Shown here in pieces: positions 15,747 to 24,339 of a stretch of DNA of 41,691 nucleotides. A program made the position numbers and the translations under genes. Below the pieces are notes generated by a model. It ran no database searches. It was not told where the DNA came from and was given only the letters and a program-made list of their open reading frames with translations. Source of the stretch: a bacterium (lineage in GTDB: Bacteria > Actinomycetota > Acidimicrobiia > Spongiisociales > UBA5794); the NCBI GenBank assembly GCA_024226255.1, contig JAAELU010000167.1:1-41691 (forward strand), given 5' to 3'. Position 1 is the first letter of the stretch; each line of letters opens with the position of its first letter.

Positions 15747-16729
15747 CCGATGTACGAGAGCTCACGTATCTGGACGCCATCGCCGAGGCCTTGCTCGTCG
15801 AGATGGGTCGAGATCCAGATGTCCTTGTCATGGGCAATGACGTCGGCGGCAGTTTTGGGGGCGCCTTCAAGGTGACCAAGCGAGTCTCGGACGAGTTCGG
15901 GCCGCATCGCGTCAAGAACATGCCGATGACCGAGCTGGCCTTCGTCGGGGCGGCCAACGGGATGGCCCTCATGGGTCTGCGCCCCGTCATCGAGGTCCAG
16001 TTCGCCGACTTCATTTCGACCGCATTCGACAGCATCGTCCAATACGCCGCTACTACCCACTATCGCTGGGGCGGCTCCGTGCCTTGGGTGATTCGGGCAC
16101 CGAGCGATGGCGGCATCCGGTCCGGTCCATTCCACAGCCAGAACCCCGAGGCCTGGTTCGTTCATACACCCGGCCTCAAGGTGGTGGCCCCGGCCACACC
16201 GGCGGACGCCAAGGGTCTGCTCCTGGCAGCGATCCGCGACAACAACCCGGTGGTCTACTTCGAGGCGAAGCCGCTCTACAGGTCGCTGCGGGGCCCGGTC
16301 CCAGAAGGGGACGAGGCGACACCGATCGGTGTGGCTCGCATTGCCCGAGAAGGTTCCGACATCACCATCATCACTTATGGCTCAACGGTGCACGATTCCT
16401 TGCGGGCTGCTCATGAGGTGGGCAACGAGGGAATCAGCGTCGAAGTGATCGATCTACGCAGCCTCAAACCCATGGACACGGACACCGTTCTCGAATCGGT
16501 CGCCAAAACCGGGCGGGCACTCGTAGTGCACGCCGCCAACCGTATGGCGGGGGTCGGCGCGGAGATCGCCGCGATCATCGCTGAGAAGGCGTTTGCGGAT
16601 CTGGACGCTCCGGTGCGACGTCTGGGCGGTCTGGATATCCCGATCCCATTCAGCCCCCCACTCGAGGACGCATACCGCGTGAGTCCAGGCGATATCGCAG
16701 CGCAGTTGAGGGAACTGGTGAGCTGGTAG
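15743..16729 (+). CDS. 2-oxoacid dehydrogenase E1 component, beta subunit
   Basis: 328 residues from GTG 15743, overlapping E1 alpha (GTGA). The beta subunit completes the TPP site and docks to E2. Conserved segments are TYLDAIAEALLVEMGRDPDV, the catalytic-side MTELAFVGAANGMALMGLRP, IEVQFADFI, RAPSDGGIRSGPFHSQNPEA with the loop His, and the transketolase C-terminal domain SVEVIDLRSLKPMDTDTVLE. Most relatives read VVHEA near residue 260; here it is VVHAANRMAGVGAEI. The length matches E1 beta. The pair probably makes acyl-CoA with E2/E3 encoded elsewhere. Confidence 0.92.
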   Translation: MTDVRELTYLDAIAEALLVEMGRDPDVLVMGNDVGGSFGGAFKVTKRVSDEFGPHRVKNMPMTELAFVGAANGMALMGLRPVIEVQFADFISTAFDSIVQYAATTHYRWGGSVPWVIRAPSDGGIRSGPFHSQNPEAWFVHTPGLKVVAPATPADAKGLLLAAIRDNNPVVYFEAKPLYRSLRGPVPEGDEATPIGVARIAREGSDITIITYGSTVHDSLRAAHEVGNEGISVEVIDLRSLKPMDTDTVLESVAKTGRALVVHAANRMAGVGAEIAAIIAEKAFADLDAPVRRLGGLDIPIPFSPPLEDAYRVSPGDIAAQLRELVSW

Positions 16730-16748
16730 AACTGTGGCGGCTCGGTGG

Positions 16749-16850
16749 TGTTGGGTGTTGGGCGTGGTTCCGATGGGCCTCGTATCACGTATCAAGGATC
16801 ACGTATCACGTAGGGCAGAGGTGGGCGGCAGACTTCTGGCTTCTGACTCC
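16749..16850. repeat. Cluster of three different heptanucleotide tandem repeats
   Basis: Three mini-arrays, all with a 7-bp period, lie within 100 bp. TGTTGGG occurs twice (16749-16762). CGTATCA occurs as exact copies at 16781-16787, 16788-16794 and 16802-16808, with AGGATCA between and CGTAGGG after. CTTCTGG/CTTCTGA follow at 16833-16846. The gap lies between the E1 beta stop and a convergent small ORF and contains no gene. Confidence 0.8.
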
Positions 16851-16908
16851 TAGTCCGCACGCCGAGGCGCAAGCACATGGTCGTTGTGAGAGCCGGACGA
16901 TCGATGCA

Positions 16909-17136
16909 CTAGGCCGTGTCGGCTTGCTCTTCCCAGTCGTCGACTGCCATCCAGGCGGGACGGTGTTCGACCTTGGCGCCGTAGTTCATGCGGCGGATGC
17001 GAGCCTCAACCGCGGCGGGGTCGTCAAACTCCACCGAGGGGAGCGCCCGCATGCGCGATGCGAGCTTGTCCTCGTAGGTTTCGGCGTCGTCCGCCGTAGC
17101 GCGAACTTCGTCCTTCTTCCTTCTCAGCCACTTCAT
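16909..17136 (-). CDS. Small charged protein, unknown function
   Basis: 75 residues, MKWLRRKKDEVRATADDAE and on, highly charged and predicted helical, with a later Trp/Tyr-rich end (RRMNYGAKVEHRPAWMAVDD). There is no signal peptide and no recognised domain. No ribosome site precedes the ATG, so it may be leaderless or weakly expressed. It is transcribed leftward toward the E1 beta gene, across the heptamer cluster. The composition and conserved-looking C-terminus make a real gene more likely than not. Confidence 0.5.
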   Translation of the reverse strand: MKWLRRKKDEVRATADDAETYEDKLASRMRALPSVEFDDPAAVEARIRRMNYGAKVEHRPAWMAVDDWEEQADTA

Positions 17137-17231
17137 GTAGGCGTTTATCGGCAGCCGGCTCGGACTACTTGAATACTCTCAGCGTTCAAAGATCGATCCG
17201 GTCATCAGGAACTCCCTTCAGAAAGTCCCGA

Positions 17232-17253
17232 AACCACTGTCAGTGGCGAACGC
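17232..17253. repeat. Two overlapping short palindromes
   Basis: CCACTG-T-CAGTGG (17232-17244) overlaps TGGCG-AA-CGCCA (17242-17253) in the 220-bp gap between the small ORF and the EamA gene. Together they could form a protein-binding dyad or alternative small hairpins downstream of the EamA stop. Nothing else recognisable was found in this gap. Confidence 0.4.
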
Positions 17254-17356
17254 CAGCGGTCTGGCGACGTTGCGGGAGTCCTGTTGGTCCGCCGTCGTCT
17301 TGCCGCAGCAGCGCACCGAACTCGAATGGCGCAACACGCGCCAGGCAATCCTCGAT

Positions 17357-18196
17357 TCAGCCCGCCGAGACGAGCGCCACCGCCGCCAATGCGGCGCCGA
17401 CTCCAATCAGCTGGACCCGACCGAGCCGTTCATGAAGGAGGAGGAAGGCAAGGCCCACGGTTGCGGCCGGAAACAAGCTGCTCACTACCGACACGATCGA
17501 GAGGTTGCCGTTTCTCGTGGCGACGATGAATGCCAGGTTGCCGAGGCTGCCAATAAGCCCGGAGGCCAAGATTGGCCACCACACCGCCCGATCCGCCAGC
17601 AATGGCAATCGACGCACCGCGGCGACCGCCAGCATCATGACGATGCCGCCGAGGCGTAGCGGGAGCACACCCCAGGCTCCGCTGTCAGCACTCAGCTGGT
17701 CGAGGGCGATGAACATCAGCGCGAATCCAACGCCCGCGGCGATGCCATAGCCGACGCCGGCTCGGGTGTTGTAGTCGCTGAAGTGGACTTCACCGGGACG
17801 GCTGATCAGCCAGATGGCCGTTAACCCCAGCAGCACGCCAACGGCCTGCCAAGGTTCCAGTGTCTCGCCTGTAGCCAGCCCGAACAGAGCCGGGATCGCC
17901 GCGGTCCCGATTGCGGCGATCGGGGCGACGACTCCGGTGCGGCTCCTGGTGAAGCCGATGTACAGCAGGTAGATCGCGGTGCCGGAACTCATTCCGCCAA
18001 GCAGCGCCCACCAGAAGTCGGCCGCGGTCAGGGTGCCCTCGATCAGGATGGCTATTGGTGCAAACGCCAACAAGCCCGTTGTCTGGGTGCCCAGAGTGAC
18101 CGCGTTGACCCGCCCGCCGCGGCGGCTGGCGACTCCGCCAACAAAGTCAGACGTCCCCCAACAGAGCGCGGCGCTCAGCGCCAACAGGACAGGCAT
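17357..18196 (-). CDS. EamA/DMT-superfamily transporter
   Basis: 279 residues, almost wholly hydrophobic, with ten predicted helices in two EamA repeats. The first begins LLALSAALCWGTSDFVGGVA, typical of the family entry helix with its Trp-Gly. The second begins GYGIAAGVGFALMFIALDQL near residue 147. GTAAIPALFGLATGETLEPW and LFPAATVGLAFLLLHERLG are the conserved loop/helix ends of each repeat. EamA proteins export or import metabolites; substrates cannot be deduced from sequence. The gene follows fadJ in the same direction with a 72-bp gap and may be read with it. Confidence 0.9.
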   Translation of the reverse strand: MPVLLALSAALCWGTSDFVGGVASRRGGRVNAVTLGTQTTGLLAFAPIAILIEGTLTAADFWWALLGGMSSGTAIYLLYIGFTRSRTGVVAPIAAIGTAAIPALFGLATGETLEPWQAVGVLLGLTAIWLISRPGEVHFSDYNTRAGVGYGIAAGVGFALMFIALDQLSADSGAWGVLPLRLGGIVMMLAVAAVRRLPLLADRAVWWPILASGLIGSLGNLAFIVATRNGNLSIVSVVSSLFPAATVGLAFLLLHERLGRVQLIGVGAALAAVALVSAG

Positions 18197-18268
18197 CGCC
18201 GCAGGCTAGCCGCGGGCTTGCTGCGCGGCCGCGGTGCGGTTACCGGGCGCGAACGGTTCCGACTCTGC

Positions 18269-20464
18269 CTAGTCGCGGAACTTCATTCCTTTTGCGGCAT
18301 GGTCGCGGAGGATCTGGGCCGGCTCGAAGCGGGGGCCATGTTCTTCAGCGAGGGCTTCGAGCTTGGCGACGATGTTGTCGGCGCCTTGCGCGTCGACGTA
18401 GGAGAAGGGCCCTCCGGTGAACGGCGGGAAGCCGAGTCCGAAGATGGCTCCGACATCGCCGTCGCGGGCGCTGCGCAGGATCCCGTCCTCGAGGCAGCGG
18501 GCTGCTTCGTTGATGAATTGGAGCCCGATGCGGTCTTGGATGGCAGACCGATCCATCGCCTTGTGTGAGTCGATGCCGAGCACGGCGTAAACCGATTCAT
18601 CAACATCGCCCTTCTTGCCGCCCTCATATTTGTAGAAGCCACGGCCGTTCTTACGGCCCTTGCGGTCGTCTGTCACCAGGCCATCGACGCCTCCAGGAGG
18701 AGCCATCCGATTGCCGAATGCCTTCTCCATGATCTTGCCGATCTTGGCGCCAACGTCGATACCGACCTCGTCGGCGAGCGTCACCGGGCCGACCGGGAAT
18801 CCCCACGCCACCATGGCCTTGTCGATCTCCTCGATGCGAACACCCTCTTGGAGGAGGTAGTAGACCTCGTTGGCGTACGGGGCCAATACTCGGGTGGTGT
18901 AGAAGCCGGTCCCGTCGTTAACGACGATCACGGTCTTGCCTTGTTTCTTGCCGAACTCGACGCAGGTTGCCGTGACCCAGTCGGCGGTCTCGTCCGTGAC
19001 GATGATCTCGAGGAGTGGCATCTTCTCGACGGGCGAGAAGTAGTGCATACCAATTACTCGCTCCGGGTGGGCCGCCTTGGCGGCAATGTCCGTGATCGGC
19101 AGCGACGATGTATTCGACGCGAAGATCACCTCATCGCCGACCACACCTTCGACCTCGGCGAGGATGCTCTGCTTGAGGTCCAGGTCCTCGAAAACTGCTT
19201 CGATCACGAGGTCGGTGTTGCCAAAGCCGGACCAGGAGGTCGAGCCGGTTACCAGCTTGATCGCCTTGTCGGCCTGGCGCTGGTGCAGCCGCCTCCGCTT
19301 CACCTGACGGGCGAGATGCTTCGAGACATAGCTGAGCCCGCGGGCGACGCCGGCGTCGTCGACCTCTTTGATCCGGGTGGAAACCTTGGCCTTCATGGTG
19401 TTCACGGTGGCGATGCCGCCGCCCATCAGGCCCCCGCCGAGGACAGCGACCTTGCTGACCGGGCGTGCCTTCGCCTTGGTATCGATACCGGAGTCCTTCT
19501 TGAGGTCCTGGCTGTCGAAGAAGATCGACATCAGCGCCTTCGCCTGCGGCGACGCCACCAGGTCGGCAAACTCGTCGAGCTCGGCGGCGTAGCCGGCTTC
19601 GATCCCGTGTTCAGCACCTGCCTTGATGGCACGCAGCGCAGCCTCTGGCGCCGGGTAGTTGCCCTTGGTTTCGGCGAGGAGCTTCTCTTCCGCTTTCGAG
19701 AAGAGCACCTTGCGTCCCATTGGATTGTCCTCGAGTGCCAGTCCCTGGAGGTGGGCCGGCGAGAGCCAGGACTTCAGCTTGCCGAAGGAGAAGCCACCTT
19801 CGTCGGTGGCGGGCTGTCCGATGGTCTCGAGCGCCCGCTTCTTGGCTATGTCGAGCAGAAACTCCTTCGGGACCGACTCATCGATCAGCCCCAGCTTCAA
19901 GGCTTGGCGGGGTCGCAGCGCCCGGCCGGTGAGGATGAGATCGAGTCCGGCGGCGATTCCGATGAGCCGCGGCAATCGCTGGGTGCCGCCGGCGCCGGGG
20001 ATGATCCCCAGTTTCACCTCGGGCTGACCCAACTGTGTGGCCGCATCATCGTTGGAAGTGATCCGCATCGAACACGCCAGCGCCAGTTCCATGCCGCCGC
20101 CGAGGCAGGGGCCGTGAATGGCGGCAACGACGGGCTTGCCGTGCTTGGCAGCGAGATCCTCGAGACGTTGGAAACCCTTGTGCGCTTCGCCGAGAAGATC
20201 CACGGCAGCGGCCGGATCGTCGACCTGGCGTAGCCAGGCGATGTCGGCGCCGGCAAGGAAGTTGTCCGGCTTGGCCGATCCAATCACGACGGCCTTGATG
20301 GCGCTGTCGGTTTCCAGACGGTCCAGCAGCGAAAACAGATCGGCCGCAAGATCGGGGCCGAGCGTGTTCATCCGCTCGCCCGCTCGATCCAACAGGATCA
20401 TGGCCACACCGTTGTCATCGACCTCGAAGTGCAGGTTGGATAGCTGGTTATCAGTGGTAGTCAA
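18269..20464 (-). CDS. fadJ: Fatty acid oxidation complex, alpha subunit (enoyl-CoA hydratase / 3-hydroxyacyl-CoA dehydrogenase)
   Basis: 731 residues from TTG 20464, with AAAGGGA 5 nt upstream; upstream codons run into fadI. The N-terminal crotonase domain has the oxyanion-hole FLAGADIAWLR (69-79) and the two catalytic Glu regions, GGGMELAL (E126) and QPEVKLGIIPGAGGTQRLPR (E149). The NAD site AVLGGGLMGGGIA is at about 340-352, then FASNTSSLPI, the catalytic H in MHYFSPVEKMPLLE, and the NDGTGFYTTR domain junction. It hydrates 2-enoyl-CoA and oxidises 3-hydroxyacyl-CoA. It starts 11 bp after the fadI stop, the partner thiolase. FadB and FadJ are hard to separate; the FadI-type partner favours FadJ. 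Confidence 0.93.
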   Translation of the reverse strand: MTTTDNQLSNLHFEVDDNGVAMILLDRAGERMNTLGPDLAADLFSLLDRLETDSAIKAVVIGSAKPDNFLAGADIAWLRQVDDPAAAVDLLGEAHKGFQRLEDLAAKHGKPVVAAIHGPCLGGGMELALACSMRITSNDDAATQLGQPEVKLGIIPGAGGTQRLPRLIGIAAGLDLILTGRALRPRQALKLGLIDESVPKEFLLDIAKKRALETIGQPATDEGGFSFGKLKSWLSPAHLQGLALEDNPMGRKVLFSKAEEKLLAETKGNYPAPEAALRAIKAGAEHGIEAGYAAELDEFADLVASPQAKALMSIFFDSQDLKKDSGIDTKAKARPVSKVAVLGGGLMGGGIATVNTMKAKVSTRIKEVDDAGVARGLSYVSKHLARQVKRRRLHQRQADKAIKLVTGSTSWSGFGNTDLVIEAVFEDLDLKQSILAEVEGVVGDEVIFASNTSSLPITDIAAKAAHPERVIGMHYFSPVEKMPLLEIIVTDETADWVTATCVEFGKKQGKTVIVVNDGTGFYTTRVLAPYANEVYYLLQEGVRIEEIDKAMVAWGFPVGPVTLADEVGIDVGAKIGKIMEKAFGNRMAPPGGVDGLVTDDRKGRKNGRGFYKYEGGKKGDVDESVYAVLGIDSHKAMDRSAIQDRIGLQFINEAARCLEDGILRSARDGDVGAIFGLGFPPFTGGPFSYVDAQGADNIVAKLEALAEEHGPRFEPAQILRDHAAKGMKFRD

Positions 20465-20475
20465 CAGAGTCCCTT

Positions 20476-21783
20476 TCAGCGTTCGAGGATCAGGGCGGCG
20501 CCGAGCCCACCGGCAGCACATTGTGTCACCAGAGCGGTGCCGGCATCTCGCCGCACAAGCTCATTGGCCATCGTCAGGGCTTGACGAGCACCAGTCGCAG
20601 CAAATGGATGCCCCAGCGATATGGAGCCTCCATAGAGGTTCAACTTCTCGGGATCGATAGCGCCGATGGCCTCACTCCGGCCGAGGTGCTTCTTGGCCCA
20701 CTCCGCTGAGGCGAAGGCCTGGATATTCGAGAGCATCTGAGCGGCGAAGGCCTCGTGCATGTCGACAACATCAATGTCATCCATGGTGAGGCCGGCTCTA
20801 TCGAGCGCCTTGGGCGAGGCATACGACGGTCCCATCAACATCTGGCCGGATGGGTCCAGCCCGGCAAATGCCCAGGAGCGAATGAACGCCCGGGCCTCGT
20901 AGCCGAGCCGTTCGGCCGTCTTCTCTTCCATCAAGACCACGGCGGCAGCGCCGTCGGTGAGTGGCGAAGAGTTGGCGGCGGTCACACTGCCGTATTTTCG
21001 GTCGAAAACCGGCCGCAACGAGGCCAGCTTCTCGAGAGTACTGTCGGCGCGGGGGATGCCGTCCCTCGTCACGGTTTCCTTGTACTTCGGGGGAATCGGC
21101 AGCGCCATGACCTCGTCGTCGAATACGCCCTTCTCCCATGCCTCAACTGCTTTGAGGTGAGACTCATACGCATATTGATCCTGCGCTTCTCGCGTGATGC
21201 CGTTCTCGCGGGCCATCTTCTCAGCGGCATCGCCCATCGTGAGCCCGGATGCCAGGTCTTCGAGTGCGGGAGGTCGCGGTGCCAGATCCTTGGGCCGAAC
21301 ACTGGCAAAGGCTCTGATCTTGGCGGGGAGGTCTTTGGCAGCGTTTGCAGCCATCAGGGCATCGACGACGGCGTCGTCGTACGTGATTGGTGGCTTGGAG
21401 AGTGAGTCGGCTCCACCGGCGATGACGATGTCGACGTCTCCACTCAGAATCGCCTGCATGCCGCTGACAATTGACTGAGTCGATGTGGCGCAGGCCCGGC
21501 TGACGCTGTACGAGTCGACCGATGCCGGCATGTTGTTGCGCAACGCGATTTCGCGAGCGATGTTCGGAGCGGCGACATCGGCAACGACCGCACCGAATAC
21601 GACCTGGTCGACTTGTCCGGATTCGAGGCCGGCCCGCTGCACGAGCTCGTTGACCACCGTGGCGCCGAGATCGAGAGTCGACAGATCCCTGTAGGCGGTT
21701 CCTGACTTAAAAAACGGGGTACGGAGCCCGTCGACGATGGCGACCCGGCGTCGATTGATGCTGCCGGGATAATTCTTGGCCAT
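20476..21783 (-). CDS. fadI: Acetyl-CoA acyltransferase (3-ketoacyl-CoA thiolase, FadI type)
   Basis: 435 residues, the length of E. coli FadI (436). Thiolase catalyses CoA-dependent cleavage of 3-ketoacyl-CoA, releasing acetyl-CoA. The nucleophile C98 sits in SYSVSRACATSTQS. The catalytic His is in LGHPFAATGARQAL, and the second Cys (about 422) in QCAAGGLGAALILER. The central loop is longer than in FadA (ITREAQDQYAYESHLKAVEA region onward), as in FadI. A GAGGACC site precedes the ATG. It is the first gene of the fadI-fadJ operon; the 124-bp gap to the divergent gene at 21908 should hold the promoter. Confidence 0.93.
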   Translation of the reverse strand: MAKNYPGSINRRRVAIVDGLRTPFFKSGTAYRDLSTLDLGATVVNELVQRAGLESGQVDQVVFGAVVADVAAPNIAREIALRNNMPASVDSYSVSRACATSTQSIVSGMQAILSGDVDIVIAGGADSLSKPPITYDDAVVDALMAANAAKDLPAKIRAFASVRPKDLAPRPPALEDLASGLTMGDAAEKMARENGITREAQDQYAYESHLKAVEAWEKGVFDDEVMALPIPPKYKETVTRDGIPRADSTLEKLASLRPVFDRKYGSVTAANSSPLTDGAAAVVLMEEKTAERLGYEARAFIRSWAFAGLDPSGQMLMGPSYASPKALDRAGLTMDDIDVVDMHEAFAAQMLSNIQAFASAEWAKKHLGRSEAIGAIDPEKLNLYGGSISLGHPFAATGARQALTMANELVRRDAGTALVTQCAAGGLGAALILER

Positions 21784-21907
21784 GAGGGTCCTCTCAGACT
21801 TTGAGTGTTCGCTCCAATTCTAAGCTCTGGAATGCAGGTTGCTTTCGTTCGCCCTCTGGCGGCGGCTACCTTCAAGACGAGCCCTTGTTCCAATACGTAG
21901 AACCATC

Positions 21908-22297
21908 ATGCCGACCTTTGATTTCGAATTCCATCCTCGATACCGGTACCTATTGCGCCCGCTCGGGGTTCATCCAGGAAACTCGTTCGTGGCGATCACC
22001 GACGACGAGGAGTTCCATGCCAAATTCGGGCGCTGGGAGATCAGGACTCCGCTCACCAACATCGCCGGTTTCGAGCGCTCAGGTGGCTACAAGTGGTGGA
22101 AAGCGATCGGCATTCGCGGCTCGTTGGCCGATCATGGGCTCACCTTTGGTTCGACCACGCGTCAGGGAGTTTGTGTGAAGTTTGCCGAGAAGATCCCAGC
22201 GCTGGTCGCAGGCCCCAGGCACCCGGGCCTCACGGTCACAGTGGCTGATCCGGACGGCCTCGTCGCCGCGCTGACCGAGCACGGTGTGGCGGGGTGA
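21908..22297 (+). CDS. Conserved hypothetical soluble protein
   Basis: 129 residues from ATG 21908 (MPTFDFEFHPRYRYLL); an open frame continues upstream but its residues look non-coding. Conserved-looking parts are LLRPLGVHPGNSFV, FGRWEIRTPLTNIAGFE, SLADHGLTFGSTTRQGVCVK and HPGLTVTVADPDGLVAAL. I recall similar actinobacterial hypothetical proteins but no function. It has no signal peptide, no membrane span and no obvious catalytic motif, and reads as a mixed alpha/beta fold. No strong ribosome site is seen. It overlaps the following membrane protein gene by 4 bp. Confidence 0.7.
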   Translation: MPTFDFEFHPRYRYLLRPLGVHPGNSFVAITDDEEFHAKFGRWEIRTPLTNIAGFERSGGYKWWKAIGIRGSLADHGLTFGSTTRQGVCVKFAEKIPALVAGPRHPGLTVTVADPDGLVAALTEHGVAG

Positions 22298-22668
22298 ACG
22301 CCGCTTGGGCTTACCTGCATGGCTGGTGGTTTCTTCGTTACGAGGTATTGATGCTCACGTTCGCCATGCTTCTGTATGTGGCGGGGGCGTTTCAGCTGAA
22401 GATCTGGGCCAGTGGCTTCTTCCGGGATGGGGTTCCAGAGCGGTCTGGCCGGCGAATCAGGGCAGTGGTTGATTGGGGTTGGATTCCCCTCGGATTGATA
22501 GCGACGTTGGCAGCGTCGAGTGCTGGAGTCCATTGGGCAACAGCCGCAGCGGTAGTCGTGCCAGTGGGAATCCTTGGTGTGAAGACCCGCCCGCGAAAGG
22601 GATCTGTTTTGGATCCCTCGGGCGACAGTGGTGGGGCTACGGGCGGAACTACTCGTCCTGGGCCGTGA
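22294..22668 (+). CDS. Small membrane protein, unknown function
   Basis: 124 residues from GTG 22294, overlapping the previous stop (GTGA). Helices are likely at about 15-35 (LRYEVLMLTFAMLLYVAGAF) and in the segment 58-92 (WGWIPLGLIATLAASSAGVH, then AAAVVVPVGILGV), giving two or three spans, followed by a short polar Gly/Pro-rich tail. No domain was recognised. Its 3' end overlaps the convergent lipoprotein gene by 20 bp. Coupled translation with the gene before suggests the two products work together. Confidence 0.6.
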   Translation: MNAAWAYLHGWWFLRYEVLMLTFAMLLYVAGAFQLKIWASGFFRDGVPERSGRRIRAVVDWGWIPLGLIATLAASSAGVHWATAAAVVVPVGILGVKTRPRKGSVLDPSGDSGGATGGTTRPGP

Positions 22669-23083
22669 TCACGACCGAGAATTCGAGGCTCTCGCAGTCA
22701 TCGCAGACCTGCATCCCGGAAGCCTCGACAACAACGTCTCCGGGTTCGTTGATCAGGATGTCCCAAGCCGAATAGCCGGGATCGGTAACAAAGTTGATGG
22801 CGATCAACTGGTGGGGTCGGTTGATAGTGGGTTCGCTCCACAACCAGTCGTTGCTCAGCTGCAGCTGGAGGCGGCTTGCCGCGGTGGTGAAGAACATCTG
22901 GCCCGAGTCGTCCTGAGTGATCGTGCTGCCGTCGCCCAGCGGACTAGTGGGCTCGCCGACACTGATCGGCTGCACGGTGACCGACGTGGCGGGGTCCACT
23001 GAAGAGTCGCTTGGTGAGGTGCCGCCGCAGGCGGCGGCGACCATTGCCAACAAGACCACTCCTGCGCTCAGTTTCTGTTTCAT
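22649..23083 (-). CDS. Lipoprotein, unknown function
   Basis: 144 residues with a lipoprotein signal peptide; the lipobox is MVAAAC with Cys at residue 19, followed by a Ser/Pro-rich linker. The C-terminal 90 residues form a small beta-rich domain (SRLQLQLSNDWLWSEPTINR ... DILINEPGDVVVEASGMQVC) with a close Cys pair, CDDC. The pattern suggests a compact extracellular domain, but no family was recognised. It diverges from the peroxiredoxin-methyltransferase gene with a 63-bp gap and overlaps the convergent membrane protein gene by 20 bp. Confidence 0.75.
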   Translation of the reverse strand: MKQKLSAGVVLLAMVAAACGGTSPSDSSVDPATSVTVQPISVGEPTSPLGDGSTITQDDSGQMFFTTAASRLQLQLSNDWLWSEPTINRPHQLIAINFVTDPGYSAWDILINEPGDVVVEASGMQVCDDCESLEFSVVITAQDE

Positions 23084-23146
23084 ACGAGTCCCGTTCCTGT
23101 CCTCAGCCTACGCACCATTGGAGGACAGCGAGCCTGCGATAATCCG

Positions 23147-24316
23147 ATGATGGCTCTCGAGGAACTCCCCACCGACCTGCCCCCTCCGGTTGATGACGGT
23201 GGAGCCGACCATCTGTTGAACAGGCAACTGCCAACGATGGAGCTAGCCGCAACCACCGGGGGCACCATCGATGTGGCAGAGGTCGGCGCCCCTTGGGCGG
23301 TCCTGTACGTCTACCCGATGACCGGCCGTCCCGATCGAGATCTACCCGCCGATTGGGAGATGATTCCCGGGGCCCGCGGATGCACACCGCAGACCTGCAG
23401 TTTTCGCGATCACCAAGCCGAGCTGTCCGACCTGGGGGCCGAGATATACGGGATCAGTGTGCAATCGACCGAGTACCAGGCCGAGATGGTGGAGCGACTC
23501 CACGTCGAATTCCCTGTGCTCGCCGATCCCGCGATGAAGCTGGGCCGCGCTCTCGACCTGCCGACCATGGAGGCCGGAGGGATGACCCTGTACAAGCGCC
23601 TGACGATGATTGTGCGTGGCGGCCGCGTCGAGCACGTCATGTACCCGGTGTTTCCGCCCGATCGCAATGCTGCTGATGTCGTGGAGTGGCTGAGGAATCG
23701 GATCGCGCCGAAGGCCGACGCCCGGGCCTCTTGGAATGAACGTTACGAAGCGGCCGCCGCGCTGTACGGAGCCGAGCCCAACCAATTCATCGCGGCGGAG
23801 TTGTCCGGCCTGTCGCCACGCCGGGTCCTCGATCTCGGGTGTGGGCAGGGTCGCAACTCGGTCTGGCTGGCCGCACAGGGACATCAAGTGACTGGACTCG
23901 ATATCTCGGACGTGGGCATTGCGCACGGCAACGAACTGGCCGCGGCCGTAGGGGTGGGGGTTGACTTCCGGGCTGTGGACGTTGTCAACGACTGGGAGCC
24001 GGACGAGGAGTACGACGTGGTGATCCTCAGCTACCTGCAGTTGCCCCAGGACATGAGGCGTCGCGCACATGCCAAGGCCATCACGGCACTCGCCCCGGGC
24101 GGCACGCTGGTGCTCGTTGCCCATCACACCGACAACCTCGAACAAGGTGTCGGCGGTCCTCCGATGCCGGAGGTGCTGTTCTCCGAGAGCGAACTCGCCG
24201 AGGACTTTGCCGAGCTCGACATCAAACGCAACAAAAAGGTCTTGCGCGATGTCGAGCGCGAGGGTGAGCTCCGAGTTGCCCACGACATCCTGGTTCGGGC
24301 CATCAAGCGCAGCTAA
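23147..24316 (+). CDS. Peroxiredoxin-methyltransferase fusion protein
   Basis: 389 residues in one uninterrupted frame. Residues 28-187 are an AhpC/TSA-type peroxiredoxin: VLYVYPMTGRPDRD, then GARGCTPQTCSFRDH with Cys 79 and 84, then FPVLADPAMKLGRALDLPT and a VMYPVFPPDRNA end. Residues 193-387 are a class I SAM methyltransferase of the TehB-like group: SWNERYEAAAALYGAEPNQF, motif I VLDLGCGQGRNSVWLA (227-242), the acidic LDIS (251-254) and LAPGGTLVLVAHH. Peroxiredoxins reduce peroxides through Cys; TehB methylates tellurite/selenite-type oxyanions. A joint role in oxidant or metalloid detoxification is inferred. The ribosome site is weak; ATG 23150 is an alternative start. Confidence 0.88.
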   Translation: MMALEELPTDLPPPVDDGGADHLLNRQLPTMELAATTGGTIDVAEVGAPWAVLYVYPMTGRPDRDLPADWEMIPGARGCTPQTCSFRDHQAELSDLGAEIYGISVQSTEYQAEMVERLHVEFPVLADPAMKLGRALDLPTMEAGGMTLYKRLTMIVRGGRVEHVMYPVFPPDRNAADVVEWLRNRIAPKADARASWNERYEAAAALYGAEPNQFIAAELSGLSPRRVLDLGCGQGRNSVWLAAQGHQVTGLDISDVGIAHGNELAAAVGVGVDFRAVDVVNDWEPDEEYDVVILSYLQLPQDMRRRAHAKAITALAPGGTLVLVAHHTDNLEQGVGGPPMPEVLFSESELAEDFAELDIKRNKKVLRDVEREGELRVAHDILVRAIKRS

Positions 24317-24339
24317 CACCGGCTCGGTAGCCTGGCCCG

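Noticed and set aside
17179-17205. 8-codon frame (MTGSIFER) with an AAGGGAG site, minus strand
   Set aside because: Good start signal but too short; no regulated gene immediately downstream makes a leader peptide likely.
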